From NCBI RefSeq assembly GCF_003990335.1, contig NZ_CP034683.1:1006501-1070500 (forward strand): a stretch of 64,000 bases of DNA, in the 5' to 3' direction. Every line of letters starts with the position of its first letter. Position 1 is the first letter of the stretch. The stretch comes from Rheinheimera mangrovi. GTDB taxonomy: Bacteria > Pseudomonadota > Gammaproteobacteria > Enterobacterales > Alteromonadaceae. Positions 1 through 7,456 of this stretch are shown here, in pieces. A model generated the notes under the pieces. That model did no database searches. It was not told the origin of the DNA and saw only the letters and a program-made list of their open reading frames with translations. A program made the position numbers and the translations under genes.

Positions 1-1
1 G

Positions 2-631
2 GTGCTGCTGTTTGCTTTTGTACCAGTGCCTGTCACTGGCGTGATGATTGAACGGCAAATTCAGGCGCTGTGGAATAATCATCAAAGTTATGAGTTACAG
101 CATGACTGGGTGCCTTTTGAACAGATGTCTGCGGCGGTGAAACAAGCTGTAGTGGCGGCTGAAGACCAAAAATTTCCGGATCATTATGGTTTTGATACAG
201 TTGCTATTGAAAAGGCATTGGAATACAACAGTAAAGGCCGGAAAGTGCGTGGTGCTTCTACTATCAGCCAACAAACGGCAAAAAATGTATTTTTATGGAC
301 AGGTCGCAGTTGGTTTCGCAAAGGGCTGGAGCTGGTCTTTACCGGCTTAATTGAATTGACCTGGGGCAAAGAACGCATTTTAGAAGTCTATTTAAACAGT
401 GTGGAGTTTGGCCCTGGTGTTTTTGGGGTTGAAGCCGCAGCTCAGACGTTTTTTAAGCGTCCTGCCAGTAAGTTAAGTCGCCATCAGGCTGCGCTGTTAG
501 CGGCAGTTTTGCCTAACCCACTGCGTTTTAAAGTGCAAAATCCCTCGCCTTATGTCTACAAACGCCAACAATGGATTTTAAAGCAAATGAGGCAATTAGC
601 TCCTATAGAGCAACGTTTGGCTGACAATTAA
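2..631 (+). CDS. mtgA: Monofunctional peptidoglycan transglycosylase, 5'-truncated by window edge
   Basis: Polymerises lipid II into glycan strands at the periplasmic face of the inner membrane, without a transpeptidase domain. The reading frame is open to the first base, and the first visible residues correspond to the end of the N-terminal membrane anchor, so I judge that about 30 residues lie outside the window. The GT51 signature is clear: [10 protein letters not shown] near residue 53 carries the catalytic Glu, followed by [13 protein letters not shown] and the late block [15 protein letters not shown]. Length and C-terminus fit MtgA rather than a bifunctional PBP1, because the stop comes directly after the transglycosylase domain. 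The GTG at position 2 should not be read as the true start. Confidence 0.95.
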   Translation: MLLFAFVPVPVTGVMIERQIQALWNNHQSYELQHDWVPFEQMSAAVKQAVVAAEDQKFPDHYGFDTVAIEKALEYNSKGRKVRGASTISQQTAKNVFLWTGRSWFRKGLELVFTGLIELTWGKERILEVYLNSVEFGPGVFGVEAAAQTFFKRPASKLSRHQAALLAAVLPNPLRFKVQNPSPYVYKRQQWILKQMRQLAPIEQRLADN

Positions 632-638
632 ACCATAT

Positions 639-674
639 ATGACTTTTTCATGACTTTTTCATGACTTTTGTGTG
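639..674 (-). promoter_or_regulatory. Tandem 11-bp repeat resembling an OmpR/PhoB-family site
   Basis: On the minus strand GTCATGAAAAA occurs twice in direct repeat, flanked by GTCACACAAAA on one side and GTCATATATGG on the other, giving four GTCA units at an exact 11-bp period. PhoB boxes are 11-bp direct repeats of the form (C)TGTCATAAAA, so the spacing and core agree, but the leading T is A or C here. The downstream gene at 778 lies on the opposite strand to this orientation. A simple tandem duplication is the alternative. Confidence 0.4.
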
Positions 675-777
675 ACGATTCGGTGAAGATTTCTGATTTT
701 TAACGCTTTTTCGATGCAAACTTTGTTCAGGCTGTTTAGGATCTGCCGCAACTGAAGAGTTAATGCGGAGTTTGATC

Positions 778-984
778 ATGGGCAAAAGAACATCTGAATT
801 TATGCGCTCTGTGCATATAAAAACTATCCAGGCAGATTTGCAGCAAGGCAAAAGCACAGAAGAAGCTATCCAACATCTGAGGTTTGTCGGCGTCTGTGAG
901 GATGAGTTGATGGATTTACTGCTTGAGGCGGGTTATAGCACTGAACAACACTCAGTGGCTGGCTCAGAACGCTCCAGCATCTGA
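778..984 (+). CDS. Small protein of unknown function (68 aa)
   Basis: I do not recognise this family. The start is the ATG at 778, with GCGGAG about 8 bases upstream as ribosome binding site; an in-frame ATG at 763 overlaps that site and is less likely. The product is soluble and mostly helical, acidic in the second half, with no signal peptide, membrane segment or metal-binding pattern. The segment QQGKSTEEAIQHLRF followed by CEDELMDLLLEAGY suggests two short helices, a layout seen in small adaptor or regulator proteins, but that is only a guess. It stands alone between mtgA and a hairpin-rich intergenic region. Confidence 0.6.
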   Translation: MGKRTSEFMRSVHIKTIQADLQQGKSTEEAIQHLRFVGVCEDELMDLLLEAGYSTEQHSVAGSERSSI

Positions 985-1023
985 GCAGGCTCTTTTTTAC
1001 AAAGATAAAAATGCAAAAAAGCA

Positions 1024-1041
1024 GGGACTGCATGCAGTCCC
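1024..1041. terminator. Perfect 18-bp palindrome
   Basis: GGGACTGCATGCAGTCCC reads the same on both strands. A poly-A stretch precedes it at about 1009-1020, so on the minus strand it would be followed within three bases by a run of six T, as in a weak intrinsic terminator. There is no T run on the plus-strand side, so it is not a good terminator for the upstream small gene. Confidence 0.45.
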
Positions 1042-1054
1042 CGAATCGCTAGGT

Positions 1055-1182
1055 GTATACCCAATTGACTTGACGATACAGGGAGGCGACAAGCCAGTGA
1101 GCCCCCAGCAGCATAGTCGGCCTATCTGACTGGGGCTAGATGGCGAAGTCAACAAAGCTGCAGCTTCAAAGGCGACGGGTAC
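1055..1182. repeat. Structured intergenic element (candidate MITE or ncRNA)
   Basis: Several complementary arms nest inside each other: GTATACCC at 1055-1062 with GGGTAC at 1177-1182; TTGACTT at 1065-1071 with AAGTCAA at 1146-1152; AGCCCCCAG near 1099 with CTGGGGCT near 1129; and the internal palindrome AAGCTGCAGCTT at 1155-1166. This is more base-pairing than expected by chance and resembles a small non-autonomous intergenic repeat or a folded RNA. No other copy was seen in the window. Confidence 0.4.
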
Positions 1183-1196
1183 AGAACAGGAATAGA

Positions 1197-1255
1197 GCTG
1201 CGTCTTACTGCAGCCATAGCTAAGATGGCTAAAAGCTGTGTCAGTTCTGTGACAC
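1197..1255. other. Cluster of three short hairpins
   Basis: GCTGC/GCAGC at 1197-1214, AGCCAT/ATGGCT at 1212-1230 and GTGTCA/TGACAC at 1238-1255 follow one another closely. The first two overlap by three bases and would compete. No T run follows, so they are not ordinary terminators; they may continue the structured element just upstream. Confidence 0.35.
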
Positions 1256-1271
1256 TCAGCACTTCTGCTCT

Positions 1272-1289
1272 GGTGAATACGTATTCAAC
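1272..1289. promoter_or_regulatory. ARG-box-like operator upstream of the decarboxylase gene
   Basis: TGAATACGTATTCA (1274-1287) is a perfect 14-bp palindrome with the arms TGAAT and ATTCA separated by four bases, as in the E. coli ArgR consensus. The centre ACGT is less A/T-rich than consensus. It lies about 125 bp before the start codon. No clear second box is visible at the usual 3-bp spacing. Confidence 0.5.
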
Positions 1290-1411
1290 TGATATTTTTT
1301 AACTGATTTGGGTAATTTCAGTTTTTTCTGCAGGAAAAACAGGTCGGATTAGAGGAATTTTCTGCAAAATAAAGTATCCTTTGCGCACTTTTAACCGGCT
1401 TGGGGTATTCC

Positions 1412-3679
1412 ATGCGTTTTTACTTTCCTCTGATCATCATTGATGAAGATTTCAGAACCGAAAATACCAGTGGTTCAGGTATTCGTGAACTGGCTGCAGC
1501 CATTGAAGCCGAAGGCATGGATGTAGTGGGTTATACCAGTTATGGTGACCTTACCTCTTTTGCTCAACAACAAAGCCGGGCCGCTGGTTTTATTTTGTCT
1601 ATTGATGACGAAGAATTTGGCGCTGGCTCAGTGGAAGATAGCCAGTCGGTGCTGGAAAACCTGAAGGGTTTTGTTGATAAAATCCGTCATCGAAATCCGG
1701 ATATCCCAATTTATCTGTACGGTGAAACCCGGACTTCACGCCATATACCTAATGCCATTCTACGTGAACTGCATGGTTTTATTCATATGCACGAAGACAC
1801 GCCAGAGTTTGTGGCGCGGCATATTATCCGTGAAGCCAAAAGCTATTTAGATACGCTGGCTCCACCGTTTTTCCGTGCTTTAACCAACTATGCACAAGAT
1901 GGCTCCTACTCCTGGCACTGCCCTGGACACTCAGGTGGCGTCGCCTTTTTAAAATCTCCTGTAGGTCAGATGTTCCACCAGTTTTTTGGTGAAAACATGT
2001 TACGTGCCGACGTCTGTAACGCGGTTGATGAATTAGGCCAGTTACTGGATCACACAGGTCCAGTGGCGGCTTCAGAGCGCAATGCGGCGCGTATTTTTAA
2101 CGCCGACCATTTGTTTTTTGTCACCAACGGTACTTCAACCTCGAACAAAATCGTCTGGAACTCCACTGTTGCACCGGGTGATATCGTAGTTGTTGACCGT
2201 AACTGCCATAAATCTATTTTGCACGCCATTATGATGACGGGCGCTGTGCCGGTGTTCTTAATGCCAACACGCAACCATTACGGCATCATTGGTCCTATTC
2301 CGCGTAGTGAGTTTGAACCAGCAACTATCCGTAAGAAGATGATGGCAAACCCGTTCTGCCGTGAAAAACTGGAGCAAAATCCAGATGTGAAACCACGGGT
2401 TTTGACTATTACTCAGTCGACTTATGATGGCGTCTTGTATAACGTCGAAGAAATTAAATCGATGCTTGACGGCGAAATCGAAACTCTGCACTTTGATGAA
2501 GCCTGGTTACCTCATGCCGCTTTCCATGACTTCTACGGTGATTACCATGCGATAGGTGAAGGTCGTCCGCGTTGTGAAACCTCTATGGTGTTCTCGACTC
2601 AGTCGACGCACAAACTGCTGGCTGGTATTTCACAGGCTTCACAAATTCTGGTGCAGGATGCAAAGCAGAACAAGCTGGATCAGCATTTGTTCAACGAAGC
2701 TTATCTGATGCATACCTCAACCAGTCCACAGTACGCCATTATTGCCTCCTGTGACGTAGCTGCTGCCATGATGGAAGCGCCAGGTGGCACAGCCTTAGTG
2801 GAAGAGTCACTGGACGAAGCTTTAGAATTCCGTCGTGCTATGCGTAAAGTCGACGATGAATACGGTGATGACTGGTGGTTTAAAGTGTGGGGTCCGGATG
2901 ATTTAACAGACGAAGGTCTGGATCACCGCGACGCCTGGATGTTAAAGGCTGGCGAAAGCTGGCATGGTTTCGGTGATATTGCCGAAGGTTTTAACCTGCT
3001 TGACCCAATCAAAGCGACCATTTTGACGCCTGGTTTAAACGTAGAGGGCGATTTTGATGATTCAGGTATTCCGGCTGCTATTGTGGCGAAGTATCTGTCT
3101 GAACACGGTGTCGTTATCGAAAAAACCGGTCTGTACTCCTTCTTCATTATGTTTACCATCGGCATCACCAAAGGCCGCTGGAATACTATGGTGACAGCGC
3201 TGCAGCAGTTCAAAGACGATTACGATAAAAACGCCCCACTGTGGCGGGTATTACCTGAGTTTATCGCCAAGTACCCTCAATACGAACGTATTGGTTTAAA
3301 AGACTTATGTGATCAAATTCACCAGATCTACCGTGAAAATAACGTGGCTAAGATGACCACTGAGATGTATTTGTCTGAGCTGGTACCAGCAATGAAACCA
3401 TCCAAAGCTTTTGCTGCTATGGCGCATAAAGAGCTGGACCGGGTGCCGCTGGATGATCTGATAGGCCGTATTACCGCTGTGATGTTAACGCCGTACCCGC
3501 CAGGTATCCCACTGTTGGTGCCGGGTGAAGTCTTTAATACCATTATTGTGGATTACCTGAAATTCGCCCGCGAATTTAACGGACGTTTCCCGGGCTTCGA
3601 GACTTATATCCATGGTCTGGTTTGTGAAGAACGTAATGGTAAAAAAGAATACTTTGTTGACTGCGTAAAAGCTCAATAA
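1412..3679 (+). CDS. Orn/Lys/Arg decarboxylase, PLP-dependent (AdiA-like)
   Basis: Removes the alpha-carboxyl group of a basic amino acid to give a polyamine or polyamine precursor, in the cytoplasm. I chose ATG 1412 (GGGG 5-8 bases upstream) over the in-frame TTG at 1400; the product is 755 aa, close to AdiA (756) and larger than most SpeF-type enzymes. The N-terminal receiver-like wing domain covers about 1-130, followed by the aminotransferase-fold core with VDRNCHKS, HFDEAW and the Schiff-base motif STHKLL (Lys401), and a C-terminal domain with PYPPGIP. Similarity to AdiA runs the whole length. The upstream ARG box favours arginine or ornithine as substrate, but substrate cannot be fixed from sequence alone. 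A strong palindromic terminator follows. Confidence 0.93.
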   Translation: MRFYFPLIIIDEDFRTENTSGSGIRELAAAIEAEGMDVVGYTSYGDLTSFAQQQSRAAGFILSIDDEEFGAGSVEDSQSVLENLKGFVDKIRHRNPDIPIYLYGETRTSRHIPNAILRELHGFIHMHEDTPEFVARHIIREAKSYLDTLAPPFFRALTNYAQDGSYSWHCPGHSGGVAFLKSPVGQMFHQFFGENMLRADVCNAVDELGQLLDHTGPVAASERNAARIFNADHLFFVTNGTSTSNKIVWNSTVAPGDIVVVDRNCHKSILHAIMMTGAVPVFLMPTRNHYGIIGPIPRSEFEPATIRKKMMANPFCREKLEQNPDVKPRVLTITQSTYDGVLYNVEEIKSMLDGEIETLHFDEAWLPHAAFHDFYGDYHAIGEGRPRCETSMVFSTQSTHKLLAGISQASQILVQDAKQNKLDQHLFNEAYLMHTSTSPQYAIIASCDVAAAMMEAPGGTALVEESLDEALEFRRAMRKVDDEYGDDWWFKVWGPDDLTDEGLDHRDAWMLKAGESWHGFGDIAEGFNLLDPIKATILTPGLNVEGDFDDSGIPAAIVAKYLSEHGVVIEKTGLYSFFIMFTIGITKGRWNTMVTALQQFKDDYDKNAPLWRVLPEFIAKYPQYERIGLKDLCDQIHQIYRENNVAKMTTEMYLSELVPAMKPSKAFAAMAHKELDRVPLDDLIGRITAVMLTPYPPGIPLLVPGEVFNTIIVDYLKFAREFNGRFPGFETYIHGLVCEERNGKKEYFVDCVKAQ

Positions 3680-3683
3680 GTCG

Positions 3684-3711
3684 AAGGGTCAGAGCCAAGG
3701 CTCTGACCCTT
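3684..3711. terminator. Bidirectional terminator / palindromic repeat, family A copy 1
   Basis: AAGGGTCAGAGCC and its exact complement form a 13-bp stem with a 2-base loop, followed by TTATTT. It sits between convergent genes. Near-identical hairpins occur at 20366, 41952 and 59218. Confidence 0.8.
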
Positions 3712-3718
3712 TATTTCG

Positions 3719-4597
3719 TTATAACTGATAACAATGGCAAATCGCTTGCCAGGCTTGTTCCGGTGTATCGACAAACTGGATCAGCTGCATATCTTCAGCT
3801 TTAATCAATCCTTCCTCGACCAGCAGGTCAAAGTTAATCAAACGGGTCCAGAAATTTTTGTCATACAGGATCACTGGCACTGTATTGGCTTTGCCTGTTT
3901 GCAATAGAGTCAGGGTTTCAAACAGCTCATCCAAAGTACCAAAACCACCAGGGAAGGCGACTAAAGCCCGTGCACGTTGTAAAAAGTGCATTTTGCGAAT
4001 GGCAAAATAATGGAACCGAAAGCAAAATTGCGGCGTGATATAAGGGTTGGGCTTTTGCTCATGAGGCAGCACAATATTCAGGCCAATACTTTGCCCACCC
4101 GCCTGATAGGCACCTTTGTTTGCAGCCTCCATCACCCCAGGCCCGCCACCGCTGATAATCATTAAGGAGGTATCAGGGCAACTTTGACTATGCTCCGTCA
4201 CAATACGTGAAAACGCCGCCGCCGCTTCATAATAGGCACTGTTTTTCAGCTGACGCTGTGCCACTTTGAGCTTTTGCTGCAGCTCCAAAGCTTCAGGGTA
4301 TTGTTTTAATTGAGTTTTGGCTTCGGCCACCATCTGCTCTGCCTGTTGACGCGACACAAAGCGGGCGCTGCCAAAAACGACCACTGTGGCTTTAATCTGA
4401 TTTTGTTCCAGGATCAGCTGGGGTTTTAAATACTCCAGTTGTAAACGCACATGCCGTAATTCGTCCTGCATTAAAAAGTCATTGTCTGCAAAGGCGAGTC
4501 GGTAGGACGGATGCTCAAGTAAATCCTGACTTTGTTGTTCTGTTGCTTCACGGGCAGAACTCAGATGGCGTTGATACAGGGGGATGTCACCAGACAT
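3719..4597 (-). CDS. LOG-family Rossmann-fold protein (TIGR00730 type)
   Basis: Family members hydrolyse nucleoside 5'-monophosphates at the N-glycosidic bond, releasing a free base and ribose 5-phosphate; some were misnamed lysine decarboxylases. The signature is present: GGGPGVMEA at 150-158 and PGGFGTLDE at 216-224, with a conserved Arg-Lys-Met stretch just before. At 292 aa it is larger than plant-type LOG (about 200 aa) but lacks the extra domains of PpnN (about 450 aa). The first 65 residues are a predicted helical extension. ATG 4597 has GGAG about 9 bases upstream. It is transcribed alone and divergently from the beta-CASP gene; nothing links it to the neighbouring decarboxylase. Confidence 0.88.
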   Translation of the reverse strand: MSGDIPLYQRHLSSAREATEQQSQDLLEHPSYRLAFADNDFLMQDELRHVRLQLEYLKPQLILEQNQIKATVVVFGSARFVSRQQAEQMVAEAKTQLKQYPEALELQQKLKVAQRQLKNSAYYEAAAAFSRIVTEHSQSCPDTSLMIISGGGPGVMEAANKGAYQAGGQSIGLNIVLPHEQKPNPYITPQFCFRFHYFAIRKMHFLQRARALVAFPGGFGTLDELFETLTLLQTGKANTVPVILYDKNFWTRLINFDLLVEEGLIKAEDMQLIQFVDTPEQAWQAICHCYQL

Positions 4598-4716
4598 GTA
4601 GAGGCTCCATAAAAGGGAAGACGGAATAAACTAATGCTTTGTTTGATATAGACTAATCTTTTAACACTTCAGTTCAGTTATAACATGGACTTAGCCCCAC
4701 AACCGGAGTGTACCCA

Positions 4717-6123
4717 ATGCCATTAGATGCCAGTTTAACCTTTTTAGGGGCTGCAGAGCAGGTCACAGGCTCTTGTTATCTGCTGAAGCTGCAAGACCAA
4801 CAGATTCTGCTCGACTGCGGCATGACTCAGGGCGAAAACCAAATCACCGAATGGAATAAATTCCGTTTTGCCTTTCGCCCCAAAGATATCGACTACGTGA
4901 TTTTGTCTCATGCTCATATAGACCATAGTGGTTTATTGCCATTGCTGGTGGCGAAGGGTTTTCAGGGCAAAATTTATTGTACTCAGGGCACGGCCTTACT
5001 GCTTGGCGTGTTATTAAAAGATTCAGTGCATTTGTATTTAAAAGATCTGGAATGGCAGAACAAGCAGTTGGCCCGACAAGGTAAAAAGCTGCTTGACCCT
5101 GTGATGGCGGTGCAGGATGTAGAGCAGGTGCTGGATTGTTGCCATCCGATCGGTTACAAGCAAAAAGTGACGGTCTGTGAAGGGCTGGAGTTAGAGTTTC
5201 TCGACGCCGGTCATATTCTTGGTTCCGCGATAGTGCAGCTTGCAGTCAAGCATGGCAAGGCGATGCGCCAGCTAGTATTTTCCGGCGATTTAGGTAACCC
5301 AGCCACAGTGCTGATGCCAGACCCAAGCCCGGTAAAAACTGCTGATCTGGTACTGATGGAAAGTACCTATGGCGATCGCAACCACCAGCCCTTACAAAAT
5401 ACACTGGAAGAGTTTGCGAATGCGCTGGAGGAAGCACATAAAGCAGGCGGCAATGTGTTTATTCCAGCTTTTGCTTTGGGCCGTAGTCAGGAAATTTTGT
5501 ATTACCTCGGACTCTTGTACCATCAAGGGCGGTTGAAACAAAAAATGGTGGTGCTGGATAGCCCGATGGCGATAGAGATCACCAAAATCTACAGTGAACT
5601 GATGGCTGAGTTTGATCGCAAGGACACCAAAGTGTTGCAGGGGTATGGTGCCCGTGACTTGCAATCCTTTTTGCCTATCCTGCGACTGGCGTCCAGTATG
5701 GAAGAGTCTATGGCGTTAAACCGCGTCAGTGGCGGCGCTATTGTCATTGCAGGTTCTGGCATGTGTAATGGGGGCCGTATAGTGCATCACTTAAAACACA
5801 ACTTATGGAAAAGCAGCAATCATTTGATTTTTGTTGGTTTTCAGGCCAAAGGTACTTTAGGCCGGCGACTGGTAGATGGCGAAAAACGAGTGAAGTTGTT
5901 TGGGCAGAATATAGCAGTCAAAGCCACTGTGCATACCATAGGTGGTTTTTCTGCTCACGCTGGTCAGGATGAGTTAGTGGGCTGGGCAAGAATGATTGGC
6001 GGCCAACCACGGTTTTATCTGGTGCATGGGGAGCCTAAAGCTCAGCAGGCGCTGCAGAGCCGTATGATGGACTACGGTCTGCATTGCCAGATAGCTGAAA
6101 AAGGTCAGCAAATTAAACTATAA
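4717..6123 (+). CDS. Beta-CASP metallo-beta-lactamase-fold RNA hydrolase
   Basis: A predicted zinc-dependent ribonuclease of the CPSF73/YSH1-like bacterial group. Zinc-binding motif HAHIDH lies at 65-70, the later acidic ligand in FSGDLGNP near residue 195, and the beta-CASP motifs follow: ESTYGDR, ALGRSQE, GSGMCNGGR and GFSAHAGQ, the last providing the C-terminal ligand. The start is ATG 4717 with CGGAGTG 8-14 bases upstream; an in-frame GTG at 4708 lies inside that site. Length (468 aa) is typical. The 119-bp gap to the divergent LOG gene probably holds both promoters. Cellular substrate is unknown. Confidence 0.92.
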   Translation: MPLDASLTFLGAAEQVTGSCYLLKLQDQQILLDCGMTQGENQITEWNKFRFAFRPKDIDYVILSHAHIDHSGLLPLLVAKGFQGKIYCTQGTALLLGVLLKDSVHLYLKDLEWQNKQLARQGKKLLDPVMAVQDVEQVLDCCHPIGYKQKVTVCEGLELEFLDAGHILGSAIVQLAVKHGKAMRQLVFSGDLGNPATVLMPDPSPVKTADLVLMESTYGDRNHQPLQNTLEEFANALEEAHKAGGNVFIPAFALGRSQEILYYLGLLYHQGRLKQKMVVLDSPMAIEITKIYSELMAEFDRKDTKVLQGYGARDLQSFLPILRLASSMEESMALNRVSGGAIVIAGSGMCNGGRIVHHLKHNLWKSSNHLIFVGFQAKGTLGRRLVDGEKRVKLFGQNIAVKATVHTIGGFSAHAGQDELVGWARMIGGQPRFYLVHGEPKAQQALQSRMMDYGLHCQIAEKGQQIKL

Positions 6124-7284
6124 AGCATCCACACTCACTACAGTTGGGCTGATATCCTCACTTGGATAGCAGCCTAATACCTTCACAAAACGGGTGATGC
6201 GGTTGAGTTCATCCAAAGCGCGGGTCATGGCGTAATCACCTAAATTGGCGAATACATCCACATAAAACATCTCTTCCCACGGATTGCCCGGGATAGGGCG
6301 GGATTCTAGTTTACCCATGCTGATGCCGTGCTGTTTCAGCACTGTTAAAGCATCGACTAATGCGCCGGGTTGCTGGCCTGTGTACATAATAAAAGTGGTT
6401 TTGGCTGGTATGGCTTTCGCCACAGTTATTGCTTTGCGCGCCACCACAATAAAACGGCTGGCGTTGTCCTTTTGGTTGGCTAAACCACGGCCTAAGACTT
6501 CTAAACCATACAACTTGCCACCTTCTTCACCGCCAATAGCCACTACAGATTTGTCCTGAGCTTTACGCACCCGTTCAAAGGCATCAGAGGAGGCGTCACA
6601 GTATTCAATTTTAACGTTGGATAAGCCTTGTAAATAATTACTGCACTGGGCTATCACCTGAGGGTGAGCGCAAATTTGACGGATTTTACTCAGTTCAGTA
6701 CCTTCAACACCTAATAAACAGTGTTCGATAGGGTGGGTCAGTTCGCCGACTATCGACAAGCGGGTGTGCTGCAATAAGTCGTACACTTCGTTAATACTGC
6801 CGGATGAAGTGTTTTCAATTGGCAGCACTGCATAGTCGGCATGGCCTGTTTCTACAGCTTGTACTATTTCGTTAAAGCTATCGCAGCCAATTTCAATCAG
6901 CTTTTCAGCACGGCGCGTGAAGTACTTTTGCGTTGCCCAGTAGCTGTATGACCCCTGGCGACCTAAAAAGGCGACTCGGCAGACAGGGCCATTGTCGCCA
7001 TTCAGTTGGCCTTGTACTTTCGCTTGCTGCTGTAGCACCGAGTCTTCAATAATTACATGGTAAATTTTAGTGACGTACTGAGCGTCCAGGCCTAATACCT
7101 TACCGCGTTCAATCAGTGACACCAGCAACTCTTCTTCCCGCTTTTGATCGCGAATAGGTTTGTTTTGTGCCAGTTTGGCATCAGCTACGCTTAAGGCGAG
7201 CTGGCGTCGGGTGGCCAGTAATTGCAGCAAGTCTTTATCTGTACTGCTGATTTGCTGGCGAATATAGTCTAAATCTATGCTCAT
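6118..7284 (-). CDS. pheA: Bifunctional chorismate mutase / prephenate dehydratase (P-protein)
   Basis: Converts chorismate to prephenate and then to phenylpyruvate, committing flux to phenylalanine. The N-terminal mutase domain (about 1-85) starts IRQQISSTDKDLLQLLATRR; the dehydratase domain (about 105-285) has RVAFLGRQGSYS and the TSSGSINEV stretch with the catalytic Thr; the ACT domain (about 300-375) has GALVDALTVL and KLESRPIPG, the phenylalanine-binding motif for feedback inhibition. At 388 aa it matches E. coli PheA. AAGGA lies 9 bases before ATG 7284. Its 3' end overlaps the convergent beta-CASP gene by 6 bp. A leader peptide and attenuator lie directly upstream. Confidence 0.97.
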   Translation of the reverse strand: MSIDLDYIRQQISSTDKDLLQLLATRRQLALSVADAKLAQNKPIRDQKREEELLVSLIERGKVLGLDAQYVTKIYHVIIEDSVLQQQAKVQGQLNGDNGPVCRVAFLGRQGSYSYWATQKYFTRRAEKLIEIGCDSFNEIVQAVETGHADYAVLPIENTSSGSINEVYDLLQHTRLSIVGELTHPIEHCLLGVEGTELSKIRQICAHPQVIAQCSNYLQGLSNVKIEYCDASSDAFERVRKAQDKSVVAIGGEEGGKLYGLEVLGRGLANQKDNASRFIVVARKAITVAKAIPAKTTFIMYTGQQPGALVDALTVLKQHGISMGKLESRPIPGNPWEEMFYVDVFANLGDYAMTRALDELNRITRFVKVLGCYPSEDISPTVVSVDAL

Positions 7285-7302
7285 AAAAGCGTCCTTTAAG
7301 CT

Positions 7303-7335
7303 AAAAAAAAACCTCCCGATGCTGGGAGGTTTTTT
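7303..7335 (-). terminator. pheA attenuator (terminator hairpin)
   Basis: Read on the minus strand, AAAAAACCTCCC, loop AGCATC and GGGAGGTTTTTT form a 12-bp stem followed by more T, ending 19 bases before the pheA start. The upstream segment GGGGAGG (inside the leader-peptide end) can pair instead with CCTCCC, and that same segment can pair with CGCCTC before it. This is the 1:2, 2:3 and 3:4 logic of ribosome-controlled attenuation. Confidence 0.85.
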
Positions 7336-7356
7336 GGTTTATCACGCGCGCGCGAC

Positions 7357-7419
7357 TTACCGCCTCCCCGTTGGGGTGGTAAAGAGGCGAAAAAAGCGAG
7401 CGATCTGAATTTGTTTCAT
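7357..7419 (-). CDS. pheL: pheA leader peptide (20 aa)
   Basis: A 20-codon frame (ATG 7419, TAA 7357) lies just before the attenuator. It contains RFFRLF: three Phe codons, all TTT, within five positions (residues 9, 10, 13). A ribosome stalled there for lack of charged tRNA-Phe would cover the CGCCTC arm, free GGGGAGG to pair with the first arm of the terminator, and so allow read-through into pheA. E. coli PheL is 15 aa with seven Phe, so this is a sparser version. The ribosome binding site is weak (GGTGG). Confidence 0.75.
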   Translation of the reverse strand: MKQIQIARFFRLFTTPTGRR

Positions 7420-7426
7420 GGCCACC

Positions 7427-7456
7427 ACAATAGTAAGTCTGGACGTCTAAAGTCAA
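7427..7456 (-). promoter_or_regulatory. Possible pheA promoter
   Basis: On the minus strand TTGACT, an 18-base spacer and TATTGT resemble a sigma-70 promoter. The -35 overlaps the stop codon of the upstream acylase gene. Initiation here would leave almost no untranslated leader before the pheL ATG, so a promoter further upstream is a fair alternative. Confidence 0.35.

Larger units (their letters stand above)
985..1411. other. 427-bp intergenic region with multiple hairpins and no convincing gene
   Basis: This is the longest gene-free stretch in the window. It holds an 18-bp perfect palindrome, a nested structured element, three further small hairpins and an ARG-box-like palindrome just before the decarboxylase gene. 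An open frame across 923-1129 overlaps the structured element, lacks a good start and is not supported. Confidence 0.7.

Noticed and set aside
923..1129. 68-aa frame overlapping the small gene end and the structured element
   Set aside because: Overlaps both a better gene and strong palindromes, with no ribosome binding site.
7441..7456. Met-box-like AGACGTCC near the pheA promoter (minus strand)
   Set aside because: The 8-bp unit matches at 7 of 8, but its neighbour AGACTTAC is weak (5 of 8), and pheA is not a methionine gene; chance is likely.
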